Shown here in pieces: positions 26,904 to 36,171 of a stretch of 64,000 nucleotides of DNA (positions within the stretch are counted from its first letter, which is position 1; each line of letters opens with the position of its first letter). The notes beneath the pieces were generated by a model that saw only the letters and a list, made by a program, of their open reading frames with translations, was not told the origin of the DNA and did not search any database. The DNA is taken from NCBI RefSeq assembly GCF_038095555.1, contig NZ_CP124591.1, positions 1,798,001-1,862,000 on the forward strand, read 5' to 3'. This DNA is from Macrococcoides psychrotolerans. GTDB lineage: Bacteria; Bacillota; Bacilli; Staphylococcales; Staphylococcaceae. The position numbers and the translations under genes are program-made.

Positions 26904-27161
26904 TTATTGGTTGCTTGATTTGAATCCGAACTTTTTGTTGAAACGTTCCACACGACCATCCGCAGATGCGAATTTTTGACGTCCTGTGTAGAATGGGTGT
27001 GAATCAGATGAGATATCTAAACGGATAACTGGATATTCGTTTCCATCTTCCCATGTCATTGTTTCACTTGAAGTACGTGTAGACCCACTTAAGAATTTAA
27101 AATCTGTAGTAGCATCTAAGAAAATTACTTTGTGATAATCAGGATGAATTCCTTGTTTCAT
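26904..27161 (-). CDS. rpmE2: Ribosomal protein bL31, type B
   Basis: Large-subunit protein of 85 residues starting MKQGIHPDYHKVIFLD. It has no cysteine, so it is the zinc-independent type, as in staphylococci. It lies between rho and tdk. Confidence 0.97.
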   Translation of the reverse strand: MKQGIHPDYHKVIFLDATTDFKFLSGSTRTSSETMTWEDGNEYPVIRLDISSDSHPFYTGRQKFASADGRVERFNKKFGFKSSNQ

Positions 27162-27274
27162 TATTTTTCAGCTCCTTTGCCCTGAACCATCCGGAACAGA
27201 GTTTATTCGTGAATAATTTTCACGTCAATACTTACATATTATATATGGATTGTGTGTAGAATGCAACTATAAAT

Positions 27275-28591
27275 TTATATGATCGGCTTACCTGTCTTCG
27301 CACTTTCAACCATACGTTCTCCCAATTGCTTAAAGAAATCTTCATTAGATTCACTTTGTTTTAGGCGTCTTAAGAAACGTTCGGTGAAGTCCTGACTCTC
27401 AGTAAACAAATTACGGAGTTGCCATATCATATCAAGCTCATTTTTATCGAGTAACAACTCTTCCTTACGTGTTGAACTGCGTCGAATATCAATCGCTGGA
27501 TATACACGTTTTTCAGCTAGCTTTCTATCAAGCATCAACTCCATGTTACCAGTTCCTTTAAATTCTTCATAGATCATATCATCCATGCGGCTCCCTGTTT
27601 CTACAAGCGCTGTTGATAATATTGTCAAACTTCCCCCAGCTTCGATATTACGCGCCGCGCCGAAGAATGCTTTTGGTTTATGAAGGCTCGCAGGATCAAG
27701 ACCACCTGACAACGTTCTACCGCTCGGTGGGATAACAAGGTTGTACGCACGCGCAAGACGCGTTATAGAGTCCATAAGAATAATAACATTTTCACCAATC
27801 TCAACAAGGCGCTTTGCACGTTCAAGGAGTAACTCAGCAACTTTCACATGATGTTCAGGAGGCTCGTCAAACGTTGAGTGCACTACTTCGGCAGCTTCAA
27901 CTGAACGTTCGAGGTCTGTAACTTCTTCAGGACGTTCCCCAATTAATAGTATAAAAAGTTTTGCATCTGGATGGTTAACTGAAATAGCATTCGCAATTTC
28001 TTTAAGTAGCGATGTCTTACCTGCTTTAGGTGGCGCTACAATCATTCCACGCTGGCCGAACCCAATAGGTGTAACTAAGTCCATTATACGCGTAGAATAA
28101 GCCGTTTTCGTTGTCTCCAGGCGAATGCGCTCATCGGGATAGAGTGGTGTTAACGCCTGGAAATGCGGACGTTTCTTAACCTCTTCAGCGTTTTGGTCAT
28201 TAACAAAGTCTACCTGCAGCAAACCATAATACTTCTCATTTTCCTTAGGTCTACGCACTTTTCCAGTAACTTTATCCCCTTTTTTTATTTCAAAACGACG
28301 AATCTGACTTGCGCTGATATAAATATCCTTTTCACCCTTAGAATAATTGACGGTTCTTAAGAAACCATATCCGTCAGGCTGAATATCATCAAGAATACCT
28401 TCCATATAATAATTGCCGTCTTTTTCCATCTGTTTTTCCATAATGGCAAGCACGAGTTCCTTTTTATTAAGTTTACTGTAATTTACAAGACCTAATTCTT
28501 TTGCACGTTGTGTTAGAGCTTTCGTTGTCTGATTTTTGTAGAGTTCATGAAAAGATTCATATTGCGGACTTGTTCTAATTTTTTCTGGCAT
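27275..28591 (-). CDS. rho: Transcription termination factor Rho
   Basis: Hexameric RNA helicase that ends transcription. It has an N-terminal Rho-N domain, an RNA-binding cold-shock-like domain (MEGILDDIQPDGYGFLRT) and the ATPase core with GMIVAPPKAGKT and LMDSITRLARAYN. The frame reaches 28603, but starting at the ATG 28591 (MPEKIRTSPQ) gives 438 residues, the usual staphylococcal form. Confidence 0.96.
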   Translation of the reverse strand: MPEKIRTSPQYESFHELYKNQTTKALTQRAKELGLVNYSKLNKKELVLAIMEKQMEKDGNYYMEGILDDIQPDGYGFLRTVNYSKGEKDIYISASQIRRFEIKKGDKVTGKVRRPKENEKYYGLLQVDFVNDQNAEEVKKRPHFQALTPLYPDERIRLETTKTAYSTRIMDLVTPIGFGQRGMIVAPPKAGKTSLLKEIANAISVNHPDAKLFILLIGERPEEVTDLERSVEAAEVVHSTFDEPPEHHVKVAELLLERAKRLVEIGENVIILMDSITRLARAYNLVIPPSGRTLSGGLDPASLHKPKAFFGAARNIEAGGSLTILSTALVETGSRMDDMIYEEFKGTGNMELMLDRKLAEKRVYPAIDIRRSSTRKEELLLDKNELDMIWQLRNLFTESQDFTERFLRRLKQSESNEDFFKQLGERMVESAKTGKPII

Positions 28592-28761
28592 AATGACACC
28601 CATTTCTATTAAAAATTGTTTTATATATTTATAAGAATTTATTTAGCGGAATTGAAGGAGTTTATAGGGGCAAACAAATTAATTTTAACACGATTTCTGT
28701 TTATCACAAAGAAATATTACTTATTGTTATATAACAACTCATATACAGTAAGGAATGTAAA

Positions 28762-28812
28762 AACCCGAATATCACAGAAAACGAAAAACTTCTCCTGCAA
28801 TATTCGGGCTTT
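28762..28812 (-). terminator. Terminator of glpX
   Basis: On the minus strand CCCGAATAT (28800-28808) pairs with ATATTCGGG (28764-28772), followed by TTTTTACATT. The region from 28604 to 28760 holds no other gene that can be supported. Confidence 0.75.
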
Positions 28813-28832
28813 ACTTGACTTCTGTCATTCTA

Positions 28833-29810
28833 TTATATTCTATCGCTATCTTTAATTACTAATCCCGGTTTCTTCTCTAAGCTGTGTCGTCCTTGAATAA
28901 AGCGGACCGTTCCTGATTTCGCACGCATAACAAGTGAGTATGTTTCAGCAAACCCACCTTTAAATTGTACTCCCTTCATCAGTTCACCGTCCGTCACAGC
29001 AGTTGCTGCAAAGATTGCATCGTCACCTTTAACCATATCATCAAGCTTCAGTACAGTATTCGGTTCGATACCCATCGCACGACAACGCGCTTCTTGTTCT
29101 TCGTCTTCCGGTAATAATATTCCTTGGAAATCCCCGCCTAACGCTTTAATCCCTACAGCAGCGATAACACCTTCTGGCGCACCACCAGAACCGAACAATA
29201 CATCCACACCTGTAAAGTCAAATGCTGTATTGATTGCGCCAGCTACATCACCGTGTTCGATTAATTTAATACGCGCACCAGCTTCACGAATTTCTTTAAT
29301 AATATCTTCATGACGCTTACGATTCAATAATGTCGCTGTAACTTCTGAGACATCTTTGCCTTTAGCTTTTGCTACCGCCTGTAAGTTTTCTGTTACTGAT
29401 TTAGAGATATCAACAACACCTTTACACTCGGGTCCAACCGCAATCTTCTCCATATACATATCAGGAGCATGCAGTAATGTACCACGATCACCTACAGCAA
29501 GTACCGTCATCGCATTCCAGCTACCTTCAGCTACTAAAGTAGTACCTTCTAAAGGATCTACCGCAATATCAATCGCCGGCCCTTCTTTTGTTCCTAGCTC
29601 TTCCCCGATGTAAAGCATCGGCGCTTCATCCATTTCACCTTCCCCGATTACTACAACTCCGTCCATCGGAATTGTATCAAATACTTCTCGCATTGCCGTT
29701 GTTGCTGCATCATCCGCTTCATTCTTAAGGCCCTTACCTACCCATTTCGCACTCTTCAAAGCTGCCGCTTCAGTTACTCTGACTAATTCCATCGATAAAC
29801 TACGTTCCAT
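28833..29810 (-). CDS. glpX: Fructose-1,6-bisphosphatase class II
   Basis: Hydrolyses fructose 1,6-bisphosphate in gluconeogenesis. The ORF extends to 29912 but the start is the third of three tandem ATGs, at 29810, seven bases after AGGAG; the product is 325 residues. Family motifs VVIGEGEMDEAPMLYIGE, AVDPLEGTTL and LFGSGGAPEGVI supply metal and phosphate ligands. It lies upstream of rho, as in Bacillus (ywjI). Confidence 0.92.
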   Translation of the reverse strand: MERSLSMELVRVTEAAALKSAKWVGKGLKNEADDAATTAMREVFDTIPMDGVVVIGEGEMDEAPMLYIGEELGTKEGPAIDIAVDPLEGTTLVAEGSWNAMTVLAVGDRGTLLHAPDMYMEKIAVGPECKGVVDISKSVTENLQAVAKAKGKDVSEVTATLLNRKRHEDIIKEIREAGARIKLIEHGDVAGAINTAFDFTGVDVLFGSGGAPEGVIAAVGIKALGGDFQGILLPEDEEQEARCRAMGIEPNTVLKLDDMVKGDDAIFAATAVTDGELMKGVQFKGGFAETYSLVMRAKSGTVRFIQGRHSLEKKPGLVIKDSDRI

Positions 29811-29910
29811 CATCATTCTCCTATCACCAATAATTTTCTTAATTAGTATAACATAATTCGTCATTTTACATACTATTAGTTTGTAATTATATACAGGTGA
29901 TAAGTCCAAC

Positions 29911-29942
29911 AAAAAAAGCGAGGCTTAAGCCTCGCCTTTTTT
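29911..29942 (-). terminator. Terminator of the HxlR gene, overlapping its stop codon
   Basis: GCGAGGC at 29918-29924 pairs with GCCTCGC at 29929-29935 around a TTAA loop that contains the TAA stop. On the minus strand seven T residues follow. The last codons of the gene therefore form the stem. Confidence 0.88.
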
Positions 29943-30263
29943 CGGAATTTCTAATTCCAGATGTTCCTGCGCCCAGGATTCTATAGGATGCATTGCTTCA
30001 GACAACGAGATACCTTTGTCAGTTAAAACGTATTTAATAGATAAAGGCGTTGTTGAAATGACTTTCTTCTCTACAAGGCCCCACTCAGATAGTTCTGTAA
30101 GTTTCAAACTCAACGCTCTCGGTGTAATGGTTTTTAAATCACGTTTAATATCCGAGAAATGTGCTGCATTATTCTCAGAACGCGATAAATAATTGATTAA
30201 TAATCCATTCCAACTTCTGCCGAGGATTTTAAACGTCTCTTCTAAATATGGACAAACTTCCAT
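29925..30263 (-). CDS. HxlR-family winged-helix regulator
   Basis: DNA-binding regulator of 112 residues. The HxlR pattern is clear: CPYLEETFKILGRSWNGLLINYL, FSDIKRDLKTITPRALSLKLTELSEWGLV (in parts) and the wing before YVLTDKG. Cys4 near the N terminus is at the place used for thiol or aldehyde sensing in some HxlR proteins. The gene stands alone between murZ and glpX; no target is evident beside it. Confidence 0.88.
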   Translation of the reverse strand: MEVCPYLEETFKILGRSWNGLLINYLSRSENNAAHFSDIKRDLKTITPRALSLKLTELSEWGLVEKKVISTTPLSIKYVLTDKGISLSEAMHPIESWAQEHLELEIPKKGEA

Positions 30264-30371
30264 AATATCACCTCTTTATCTCTCGATTATAACACGATAT
30301 AAAAAATATATCTAGTATAAAAAGTACAATTTTATACCAAGGTATATTTTTTATATCAATAATGTACAATA

Positions 30372-30394
30372 AAGACGGTCAGCTGACCGTCTTA
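30372..30394 (-). terminator. Palindromic terminator at the murZ stop
   Basis: A perfect 22-base palindrome occupies 30372-30393 with arms AAGACGGTCAG/CTGACCGTCTT. It begins inside the murZ stop codon. The following sequence is only moderately T-rich. Confidence 0.65.
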
Positions 30395-31654
30395 ATCTTC
30401 AATAGATTCTCTCCAGATATCCGCGCCTAATTTTTTCAGTTTTTCTACAATACCACTATAGCCTCTATCAATATGGCGAACATTATATACTGTAGTTACA
30501 CCATCAGCATATAAGCCTGCGATTACAAGGCATGCGCCAGCACGTAAATCACTCGCTGCAACCTCAGCTCCAGAAAGTTTTGATTTTTGTACAGCGGCTG
30601 TCCCGTCAGATTCTTTAATATTGCCATTCATTCTCATTAATTCTTCAACATGTTTAAAGCGTGCTGGATATATCGTATCAGTAACAATACTTTGACCATC
30701 CGCTCTAAATAATAACGGCGTAAATGGCTGCTGTAGATCCGTAGCAAATCCAGGATACACATTTGTAGTAATCGTTACCGGTTTGTACGTATCTGGTTTC
30801 TTAATACGCGCGGAATCTTCACCAATTTCTACGGTAATGCCCATCTCCCTCAACTTAGCAGTTAAAGGCTCCATATGTAGTGGAATGATATTTTCTACAA
30901 GTACATCCTCACCCATCATAGCAGCTGCACACATATATGTACCTGCTTCTATTCTATCCGGGATGATCGTATGTGTTGTACCATTAAGCGCTTCAACACC
31001 TTCAATTTTCAATGTATCCGTTCCCGCGCCACGAATTTTAGCACCCATATTATTAAGGAGCGTCGCAACATCTACAATTTCAGGCTCTTTTGCAGCATTT
31101 TCAATCACTGTTTTACCCTTTGCCATTGAAGCTGCTAGCATAATATTTATTGTAGCACCTACCGATACTACATCCATGAAAATTTTAGCACCCTTCAACT
31201 CGTCAGCTTCAAGATACATGCCACCTGCTTGATTCGTAATCTTAGCACCTAGCGCTTCAAATCCTTTAATATGCTGGTCAATAGGACGTGGCCCTAAAGG
31301 ACATCCACCTGGCAGTCCAATGATGCACTTCTTAAATTTCCCTAACATTGCACCCATCATATAATAAGACGCACGTAAAGACTGTACTTTATGGTTCGGT
31401 AAAGGCATATTAATCGCTTCTGAAGGATCAATCGTTAAAGTATCTCCATCTAAATCCGTCTTTATATTTAGATCTTCTAGTAAGCTCATCAATGTAACAA
31501 CATCTGAAATTTCAGGTAATCCTTCTAATTTCACAATATCATTCGCCATTAATGTAGCTGGAATAAGTGCAACTGCACTATTTTTTGCACCACTTATCTG
31601 AACAGAGCCATTTAACGGTTTACCGCCTCTGATTTTAATTACTTCCTGTGACAT
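30392..31654 (-). CDS. murZ: UDP-N-acetylglucosamine 1-carboxyvinyltransferase 2
   Basis: Second MurA enzyme, PEP-dependent first step of peptidoglycan synthesis. The start is the ATG at 31654 (MSQEVIKIRGG), behind AAAGGAG; the frame extends upstream without a better site. The 420-residue protein has the active-site cysteine in LPGGCPLGPRP. It is in the murAB/murZ position next to fba and glpX, and is distinct from murAA. Confidence 0.95.
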   Translation of the reverse strand: MSQEVIKIRGGKPLNGSVQISGAKNSAVALIPATLMANDIVKLEGLPEISDVVTLMSLLEDLNIKTDLDGDTLTIDPSEAINMPLPNHKVQSLRASYYMMGAMLGKFKKCIIGLPGGCPLGPRPIDQHIKGFEALGAKITNQAGGMYLEADELKGAKIFMDVVSVGATINIMLAASMAKGKTVIENAAKEPEIVDVATLLNNMGAKIRGAGTDTLKIEGVEALNGTTHTIIPDRIEAGTYMCAAAMMGEDVLVENIIPLHMEPLTAKLREMGITVEIGEDSARIKKPDTYKPVTITTNVYPGFATDLQQPFTPLLFRADGQSIVTDTIYPARFKHVEELMRMNGNIKESDGTAAVQKSKLSGAEVAASDLRAGACLVIAGLYADGVTTVYNVRHIDRGYSGIVEKLKKLGADIWRESIED

Positions 31655-31802
31655 ATTCGGGACTCCTTTAATTGTAATCACAAATTATTTATCTTTAACT
31701 TATTTCAATATTTTATATTATTATAAACTAATTTAACATTTCTATGCAAAGCAAAGCCATAGAAATTTAATATAAGATAGATTACAAAGTAAAGTCAAGA
31801 AA

Positions 31803-31835
31803 AAGAGCACTCCGAAATTTCAGAGTGCTCTTTCT
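31803..31835 (-). terminator. Terminator of fba
   Basis: AAGAGCACTC pairs with GAGTGCTCTT around a GAAATTTC core, followed on the minus strand by TTTTTCTT. It is about 15 bases after the fba stop. Confidence 0.85.
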
Positions 31836-31849
31836 ATCAACATATATAA

Positions 31850-32707
31850 CTATGCTTTATTAGAAGTTCCAAATTCTTTAATTTTACCAATCACAGTTGC
31901 TTTAATTGCTTCACGTGCTGGCCCTAAATATTTACGAGGGTCATATACATCTGGGTCATTGTTTAATGTATCACGAACTGCTTTCGCTGAAGCAATTTGG
32001 TTTTCAGTATTTACGTTAATCTTAGCAGTTCCTAACGAAATTGAACGCTCGATATCTTTCGTTGGGATACCAGTACCACCGTGTAATACTAATGGTAAAC
32101 CAGTAGCATTACCGATTTCTTCCATTTCTTTAAATCCTAAATTCGGTTCACCTTTGTAAGGCCCGTGAACTGAACCTAATGCAGGAGCTAAGCAATCAAT
32201 ACCAGTTTTCTCAACTAATTCCTGACATTCTTTAGCATCAGCATATACAACACCATCAGATACGACGTCGTCTTCCTGACCACCAACACGACCTAATTCT
32301 GCTTCAACAGATACACCTTTAGAATGTGCGTATTCTACAACTTTCTTAGTGATTTCAACGTTCTCTTCGAAAGAATGGTGAGAAGCATCGATCATTACTG
32401 AAGTGAATCCAGCATCGATTGCTGCTTTACAGTTTTCAAAGCTTGAACCGTGGTCTAAGTGAATTGCCACAGGAACTGTAATCTTCATATCTTCCAGTAA
32501 ACCTTCAACCATCTTAACTACCGTATAGAAACCACCCATGTATTTTGCTGCACCTTCAGATACACCTAAGATAACTGGTGCGTTCTCTTCTTGTGAAGCC
32601 CCTAGAATTGCTTGAGTGAACTCAAGGTTGTTAAGGTTGTATTGACCAACTGCATAACCACCTTCTTTAGCTTTAATTAACATTTCTTTCATTGAAACTA
32701 ATGGCAT
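31850..32707 (-). CDS. fba: Fructose-bisphosphate aldolase class II
   Basis: Zinc-dependent cleavage of fructose 1,6-bisphosphate in glycolysis. The 285-residue barrel has the zinc ligands in IHLDHGSSFE and LVLHGGTGI, and VSVEAELGRVGGQEDDV with a further metal ligand. The strong Shine-Dalgarno GGAGGATATT supports the start. Confidence 0.96.
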   Translation of the reverse strand: MPLVSMKEMLIKAKEGGYAVGQYNLNNLEFTQAILGASQEENAPVILGVSEGAAKYMGGFYTVVKMVEGLLEDMKITVPVAIHLDHGSSFENCKAAIDAGFTSVMIDASHHSFEENVEITKKVVEYAHSKGVSVEAELGRVGGQEDDVVSDGVVYADAKECQELVEKTGIDCLAPALGSVHGPYKGEPNLGFKEMEEIGNATGLPLVLHGGTGIPTKDIERSISLGTAKINVNTENQIASAKAVRDTLNNDPDVYDPRKYLGPAREAIKATVIGKIKEFGTSNKA

Positions 32708-32794
32708 GGATAATATCCTCCTTGTGTGCGTTAGGCACTAATTTTATAGATTTAGTATAGCACTATCGTCCTGTGTTTGCATTTATAAAGGTGG

Positions 32795-33145
32795 CTACTT
32801 TGTGTATTTTCGCACAATATTCATAACTTCTTCAATAGTAAACGGTTTCATCAGTATTCCTGATGCGCCACGACTTTTAAGTCCTTTAATTTGTTCGTTT
32901 GTCTGGAAGGCAGAGATTAAGTAGATTGGTCTATCAGTATATTTTCTCATTTCTCTCAATGTTTCTTCCCCCGACATTACAGGCATCCGTCGATCTAAAA
33001 ATATAATGTCATAATCGTTAACTATCACCATTTCAAGTCCCTTTTTACCATGCTCTGCTTCATCAGCTTCTATACCTTGAATAGACAATATTTCTTTAAA
33101 TAACAATCGAATATTTATTTCGTCATCTACTATGAGTATTTTCAT
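32795..33145 (-). CDS. Stand-alone response regulator receiver, Spo0F-like
   Basis: Phosphotransfer receiver of 116 residues with no output domain. Key residues are complete: Asp7 and Asp8 for magnesium, Asp51 as phosphoacceptor (IIFLDRRMP), Ser78 in place of the usual Thr (YLISAF), and Lys100 (LMKPF). The length and single-domain form fit Spo0F. In Bacillus, spo0F lies between fbaA and ywjG, exactly where this gene lies. No cognate histidine kinase or Spo0B is in the window. Partner and output are unknown. Confidence 0.85.
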   Translation of the reverse strand: MKILIVDDEINIRLLFKEILSIQGIEADEAEHGKKGLEMVIVNDYDIIFLDRRMPVMSGEETLREMRKYTDRPIYLISAFQTNEQIKGLKSRGASGILMKPFTIEEVMNIVRKYTK

Positions 33146-33202
33146 CGGTTATCTCCCAGTATGTTATGATATAGTCAATCATTTCTTGAAAGTAGGTTTA
33201 AT

Positions 33203-33706
33203 ATGTTCAAAATATTTAATACACAACTCAATGGTATCTTTAAAAAAATAGAAGCGCAAGAAGTAGAAATTGATATTGTAGCACGACTGCTTGCACAAGC
33301 TGTTGTCGGTCAAGGAAAAATATATGTTAAAGGATTTGGCGATCTTAAACATTTCGAAGACTTTGCTGTAGAAAGCAAAGAAAGATTATTTGACTCAGAA
33401 AAATTTATTACTGAATCGCTAATCGATCATACGGACCGCATTTTAGTGATGAGCGACACGTACGATGAAGATTGTCATGAATTTATTACGATGCTAAAGG
33501 AAAAAGATATCGATTTCGTTCTTGTATGTAATAAAGATGAACGTATAGATGTGATGAACTTTATCGATTTAAGTACTCCACGTGCCCTCGTACCAACCGA
33601 AAACTTCAGTCGAATTATTACGCCTCATATGATGGCGATGAACTTTATATACTACGGCATTTATAATGTCATGTATGAAATGTTAGTTGAAGAAGAGGAA
33701 GCATAG
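33203..33706 (+). CDS. DUF2529 family protein (YwjG-like)
   Basis: Unknown function. The 167-residue protein has a SIS-like alternation (GQGKIYVKGFGDLKHFE, DRILVMSDTYDEDCHEF) and the conserved DLSTPRALVPTENFSRIITPHMMA region (in parts), matching the DUF2529 family found between pyrG and spo0F/fba. It is divergent from the receiver gene, with an AAAGTAGG site before the ATG. Confidence 0.8.
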   Translation: MFKIFNTQLNGIFKKIEAQEVEIDIVARLLAQAVVGQGKIYVKGFGDLKHFEDFAVESKERLFDSEKFITESLIDHTDRILVMSDTYDEDCHEFITMLKEKDIDFVLVCNKDERIDVMNFIDLSTPRALVPTENFSRIITPHMMAMNFIYYGIYNVMYEMLVEEEEA

Positions 33707-33710
33707 CATA

Positions 33711-33745
33711 AACGCCCGAACAGTTGTCTGTTCGGGCGTTTCAAA
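33711..33745. terminator. Terminator after the DUF2529 gene
   Basis: A 13-bp perfect stem pairs 33711-33723 with 33728-33740 around TTGT, followed by TTTC. It also faces the end of pyrG. Confidence 0.85.
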
Positions 33746-33827
33746 TTTGCATTTACCAGCTTCTATTCGGACGCTATCACACCATTTAGAATCTTGTTCA
33801 AGACTTATCGCTCACATGATAACCTCT

Positions 33828-35423
33828 CTATTGAATCGCAGCTTCAATGAATCCTTTGAATAATTTCTGAGGTTTCATTGGACGAGATAAAAATTCCGGG
33901 TGGAATTGACATGCCACGAACCATTTATGGTCAGGAATTTCAACGATTTCCACTAAACGTCCATCCGGAGATAAACCTGAGAACACTAATCCTTTTTCTT
34001 CTAATCGCTCACGGAATTCATTGTTAAACTCATAACGATGACGGTGGCGTTCATCAACATGCGTTGTACCATAAGCAGCATGTGCTCTTGTTCCTTCTTT
34101 TAGTTCACATGGATATAAGCCTAATCTTAATGTTCCACCTAAATCAACAACATCTTTCTGATCAGGCAATAATGCAATAACTGGATAAGGCGTGTTTGGA
34201 TCAAGTTCTGATGAATGTGCGTCTTTTAAGCCAACAACATTACGTGCAAACTCAACTGTTGCTAACTGCATCCCTAAACAAATACCTAAGAATGGCACGT
34301 TGTTTTCACGTGCGTATTGCGTCGCAAGAATTTTACCTTCAATACCACGTTCACCAAATCCACCCGGTACTAATATACCATCAGCATCTTGTAAACGTTC
34401 TTTATAGTTTGTTACATCTAAATCTTCTGAGTTAATCCAATCGATTTCGATGTCTTTTCCAAATTCATATCCCGCATGTTTTAATGCCTCAGCAACTGAA
34501 AGATATGCATCCTGAAGCGCCACGTATTTACCTACTAATGCAATTTTAACTTTGCCTTCTAGGTTACGCACAGTGTCCAAAAGTTTATTCCATTCTGTAA
34601 GATCTGCTTCTCCACTTGCTTCAAGTCCTAGACGCTCGATTACAAGATCATCCATATGCTGTGCTTGTAATGCTACAGGAATTTGATATAGCGTATCTGC
34701 GTCGCGACATTCAATTACTGATTTTTTATCAATGTCACAGAATAACGCAATTTTATCACGTAAATCTTCCGTCATTTCATATTCTGTACGCACAACAATC
34801 ATATCTGGCTGAATTCCTAATCCACGAAGTTCTTTTACACTATGTTGAGTTGGTTTTGTTTTCATTTCACCAGCTGCTTTAATGTACGGCAGTAAAGTAC
34901 AGTGAATGTACATTACATTCTCACGACCTAAGTCACTTTTAATCTGTCTGATAGACTCGATAAATGGTAATGACTCAATATCTCCTGTTGTACCACCAAT
35001 TTCAGTAATGACAACATCAGCTTTCGTAGATTCCCCCGCAAGCAGTAAACGTGACTTAATTTCATTTGTAATATGAGGGATAACCTGAACAGTACCACCT
35101 AAATAATCTCCACGACGTTCTTTCTTTAATACATGAGAATACACACGTCCTGCAGTTACGTTAGAATACTGATTTAAATTGATATCGATAAAACGCTCGT
35201 AATGCCCTAAATCAAGGTCAGTCTCAGCTCCATCATCTGTTACGAATACTTCTCCATGCTGATAAGGACTCATCGTACCTGGATCAACATTTAAATATGG
35301 ATCAAATTTCTGAATCGTGACTTTAAGTCCTCTATTCTTTAATAAACGACCTAAACTTGCTGCCGTAATCCCTTTACCTAATGATGAAACAACGCCACCT
35401 GTTACAAATATAAATTTTGTCAT
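33828..35423 (-). CDS. pyrG: CTP synthase
   Basis: Aminates UTP to CTP with glutamine. The true start is the ATG at 35423 (MTKFIFVTGGVVSSLGKG), behind CAGGAGG; the longer frame reaches into the leader hairpin. The 531-residue protein has the synthetase domain up to about 265 and the class I glutaminase with the catalytic Cys in GICLGMQLA, then the His-Glu pair in QFHPEF. A leader attenuator precedes it. Confidence 0.97.
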   Translation of the reverse strand: MTKFIFVTGGVVSSLGKGITAASLGRLLKNRGLKVTIQKFDPYLNVDPGTMSPYQHGEVFVTDDGAETDLDLGHYERFIDINLNQYSNVTAGRVYSHVLKKERRGDYLGGTVQVIPHITNEIKSRLLLAGESTKADVVITEIGGTTGDIESLPFIESIRQIKSDLGRENVMYIHCTLLPYIKAAGEMKTKPTQHSVKELRGLGIQPDMIVVRTEYEMTEDLRDKIALFCDIDKKSVIECRDADTLYQIPVALQAQHMDDLVIERLGLEASGEADLTEWNKLLDTVRNLEGKVKIALVGKYVALQDAYLSVAEALKHAGYEFGKDIEIDWINSEDLDVTNYKERLQDADGILVPGGFGERGIEGKILATQYARENNVPFLGICLGMQLATVEFARNVVGLKDAHSSELDPNTPYPVIALLPDQKDVVDLGGTLRLGLYPCELKEGTRAHAAYGTTHVDERHRHRYEFNNEFRERLEEKGLVFSGLSPDGRLVEIVEIPDHKWFVACQFHPEFLSRPMKPQKLFKGFIEAAIQ

Positions 35424-35452
35424 GTTTACCTCCTGGAAATTAAAATAATAAA

Positions 35453-35523
35453 AAACGCTCCCATGCACAGTAAGTACATTGGGAGCGTATAGTTTATACG
35501 TTCGTCCTTAAATTAAGGAGCCC
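35453..35523 (-). promoter_or_regulatory. pyrG leader attenuator (CTP-sensing type)
   Basis: The predicted transcript starts GGGCTCC at 35523. A terminator hairpin pairs ACGCTCCCA (35480-35488 on the minus strand) with TGGGAGCGT (35455-35463), followed by a long T-rich tract just before the ribosome site. In Bacillus pyrG, low CTP causes reiterative G addition at GGGC starts, and the extra Gs pair with the CUCCC arm to prevent termination. All the required elements are present here. Confidence 0.8.
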
Positions 35524-35530
35524 AAGTAAA

Positions 35531-35559
35531 ATAATAATCATTTTTAAGAAGATTGTCAA
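35531..35559 (-). promoter_or_regulatory. pyrG promoter
   Basis: On the minus strand TTGACA (35554-35559), 17 bases, TATTAT (35531-35536), then 7 bases to the GGGC start. The -35 is only about 10 bases after the rpoE stop. Confidence 0.8.
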
Positions 35560-35565
35560 CTATGA

Positions 35566-36081
35566 TTATTCTTCCTCGTCTTCAAATTCGTCTTCTTCTT
35601 CTTCGAATTCTTCATCCGGTTCAACAACAAGACCTGCCTCATCTAATTCATCTTCCACTTCTTCATCTTCAGTGTCAACATTTTCCTCGTCACCATCAGT
35701 CGGTAATAGATCAAGTTCATCTTCCACTTCATCCTCACCTAATAAGGCGATCTTCGGTGAATCTTCGTCTTCTTCATCTAAAATATCAAACTTCTGAACA
35801 GTTGGTGCAATCTTTTCTTCAATATCGTCCACTGAATACCAGTCACGCAGACCCCACATATATTCACCAGTAGATAAGAATCTACCATCTGTGTTTAAGT
35901 CTGTATAGAATTGTACGACACGCGTTTCTACTGCTTCATCAGAATAATTCCCGATGGCTTTAAACTCATCGATTAATTCGTATAAGTTTACTTCTTTACC
36001 TTTTTCGCTTAAAGCCATGTAAGCTAAGTCGATAAAAGAATTTTCGTCCATCATTTCTTTAGTATATTCAGAGATTTTCAT
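35566..36081 (-). CDS. rpoE: RNA polymerase delta subunit
   Basis: Accessory subunit of Gram-positive RNA polymerase that increases recycling and initiating-nucleotide sensitivity. The 171-residue protein has the HARE-HTH domain at about 1-90 (MALSEKGKEVNLYELIDE) and an unstructured tail made almost only of Asp and Glu. It lies upstream of pyrG, the standard order. Confidence 0.96.
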   Translation of the reverse strand: MKISEYTKEMMDENSFIDLAYMALSEKGKEVNLYELIDEFKAIGNYSDEAVETRVVQFYTDLNTDGRFLSTGEYMWGLRDWYSVDDIEEKIAPTVQKFDILDEEDEDSPKIALLGEDEVEDELDLLPTDGDEENVDTEDEEVEDELDEAGLVVEPDEEFEEEEDEFEDEEE

Positions 36082-36171
36082 TATATTCGTCCTTTCAGAA
36101 CTCTAAAGTGTTTATACTACATCATAACAAATTACTTCCAAAAAGCGCAATAATTATTCAAAATTTCTCTA

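Noticed and set aside
29811..29912. Longer N terminus for GlpX
   Set aside because: The ribosome site AGGAG lies inside it and the known family N terminus begins at the third ATG.
30783..31232. Long plus-strand frame (149 residues) opposite murZ
   Set aside because: Antisense shadow of a real gene with no ribosome site and no protein-like features. The same holds for the long antisense frames opposite pdp, atpA and pyrG.
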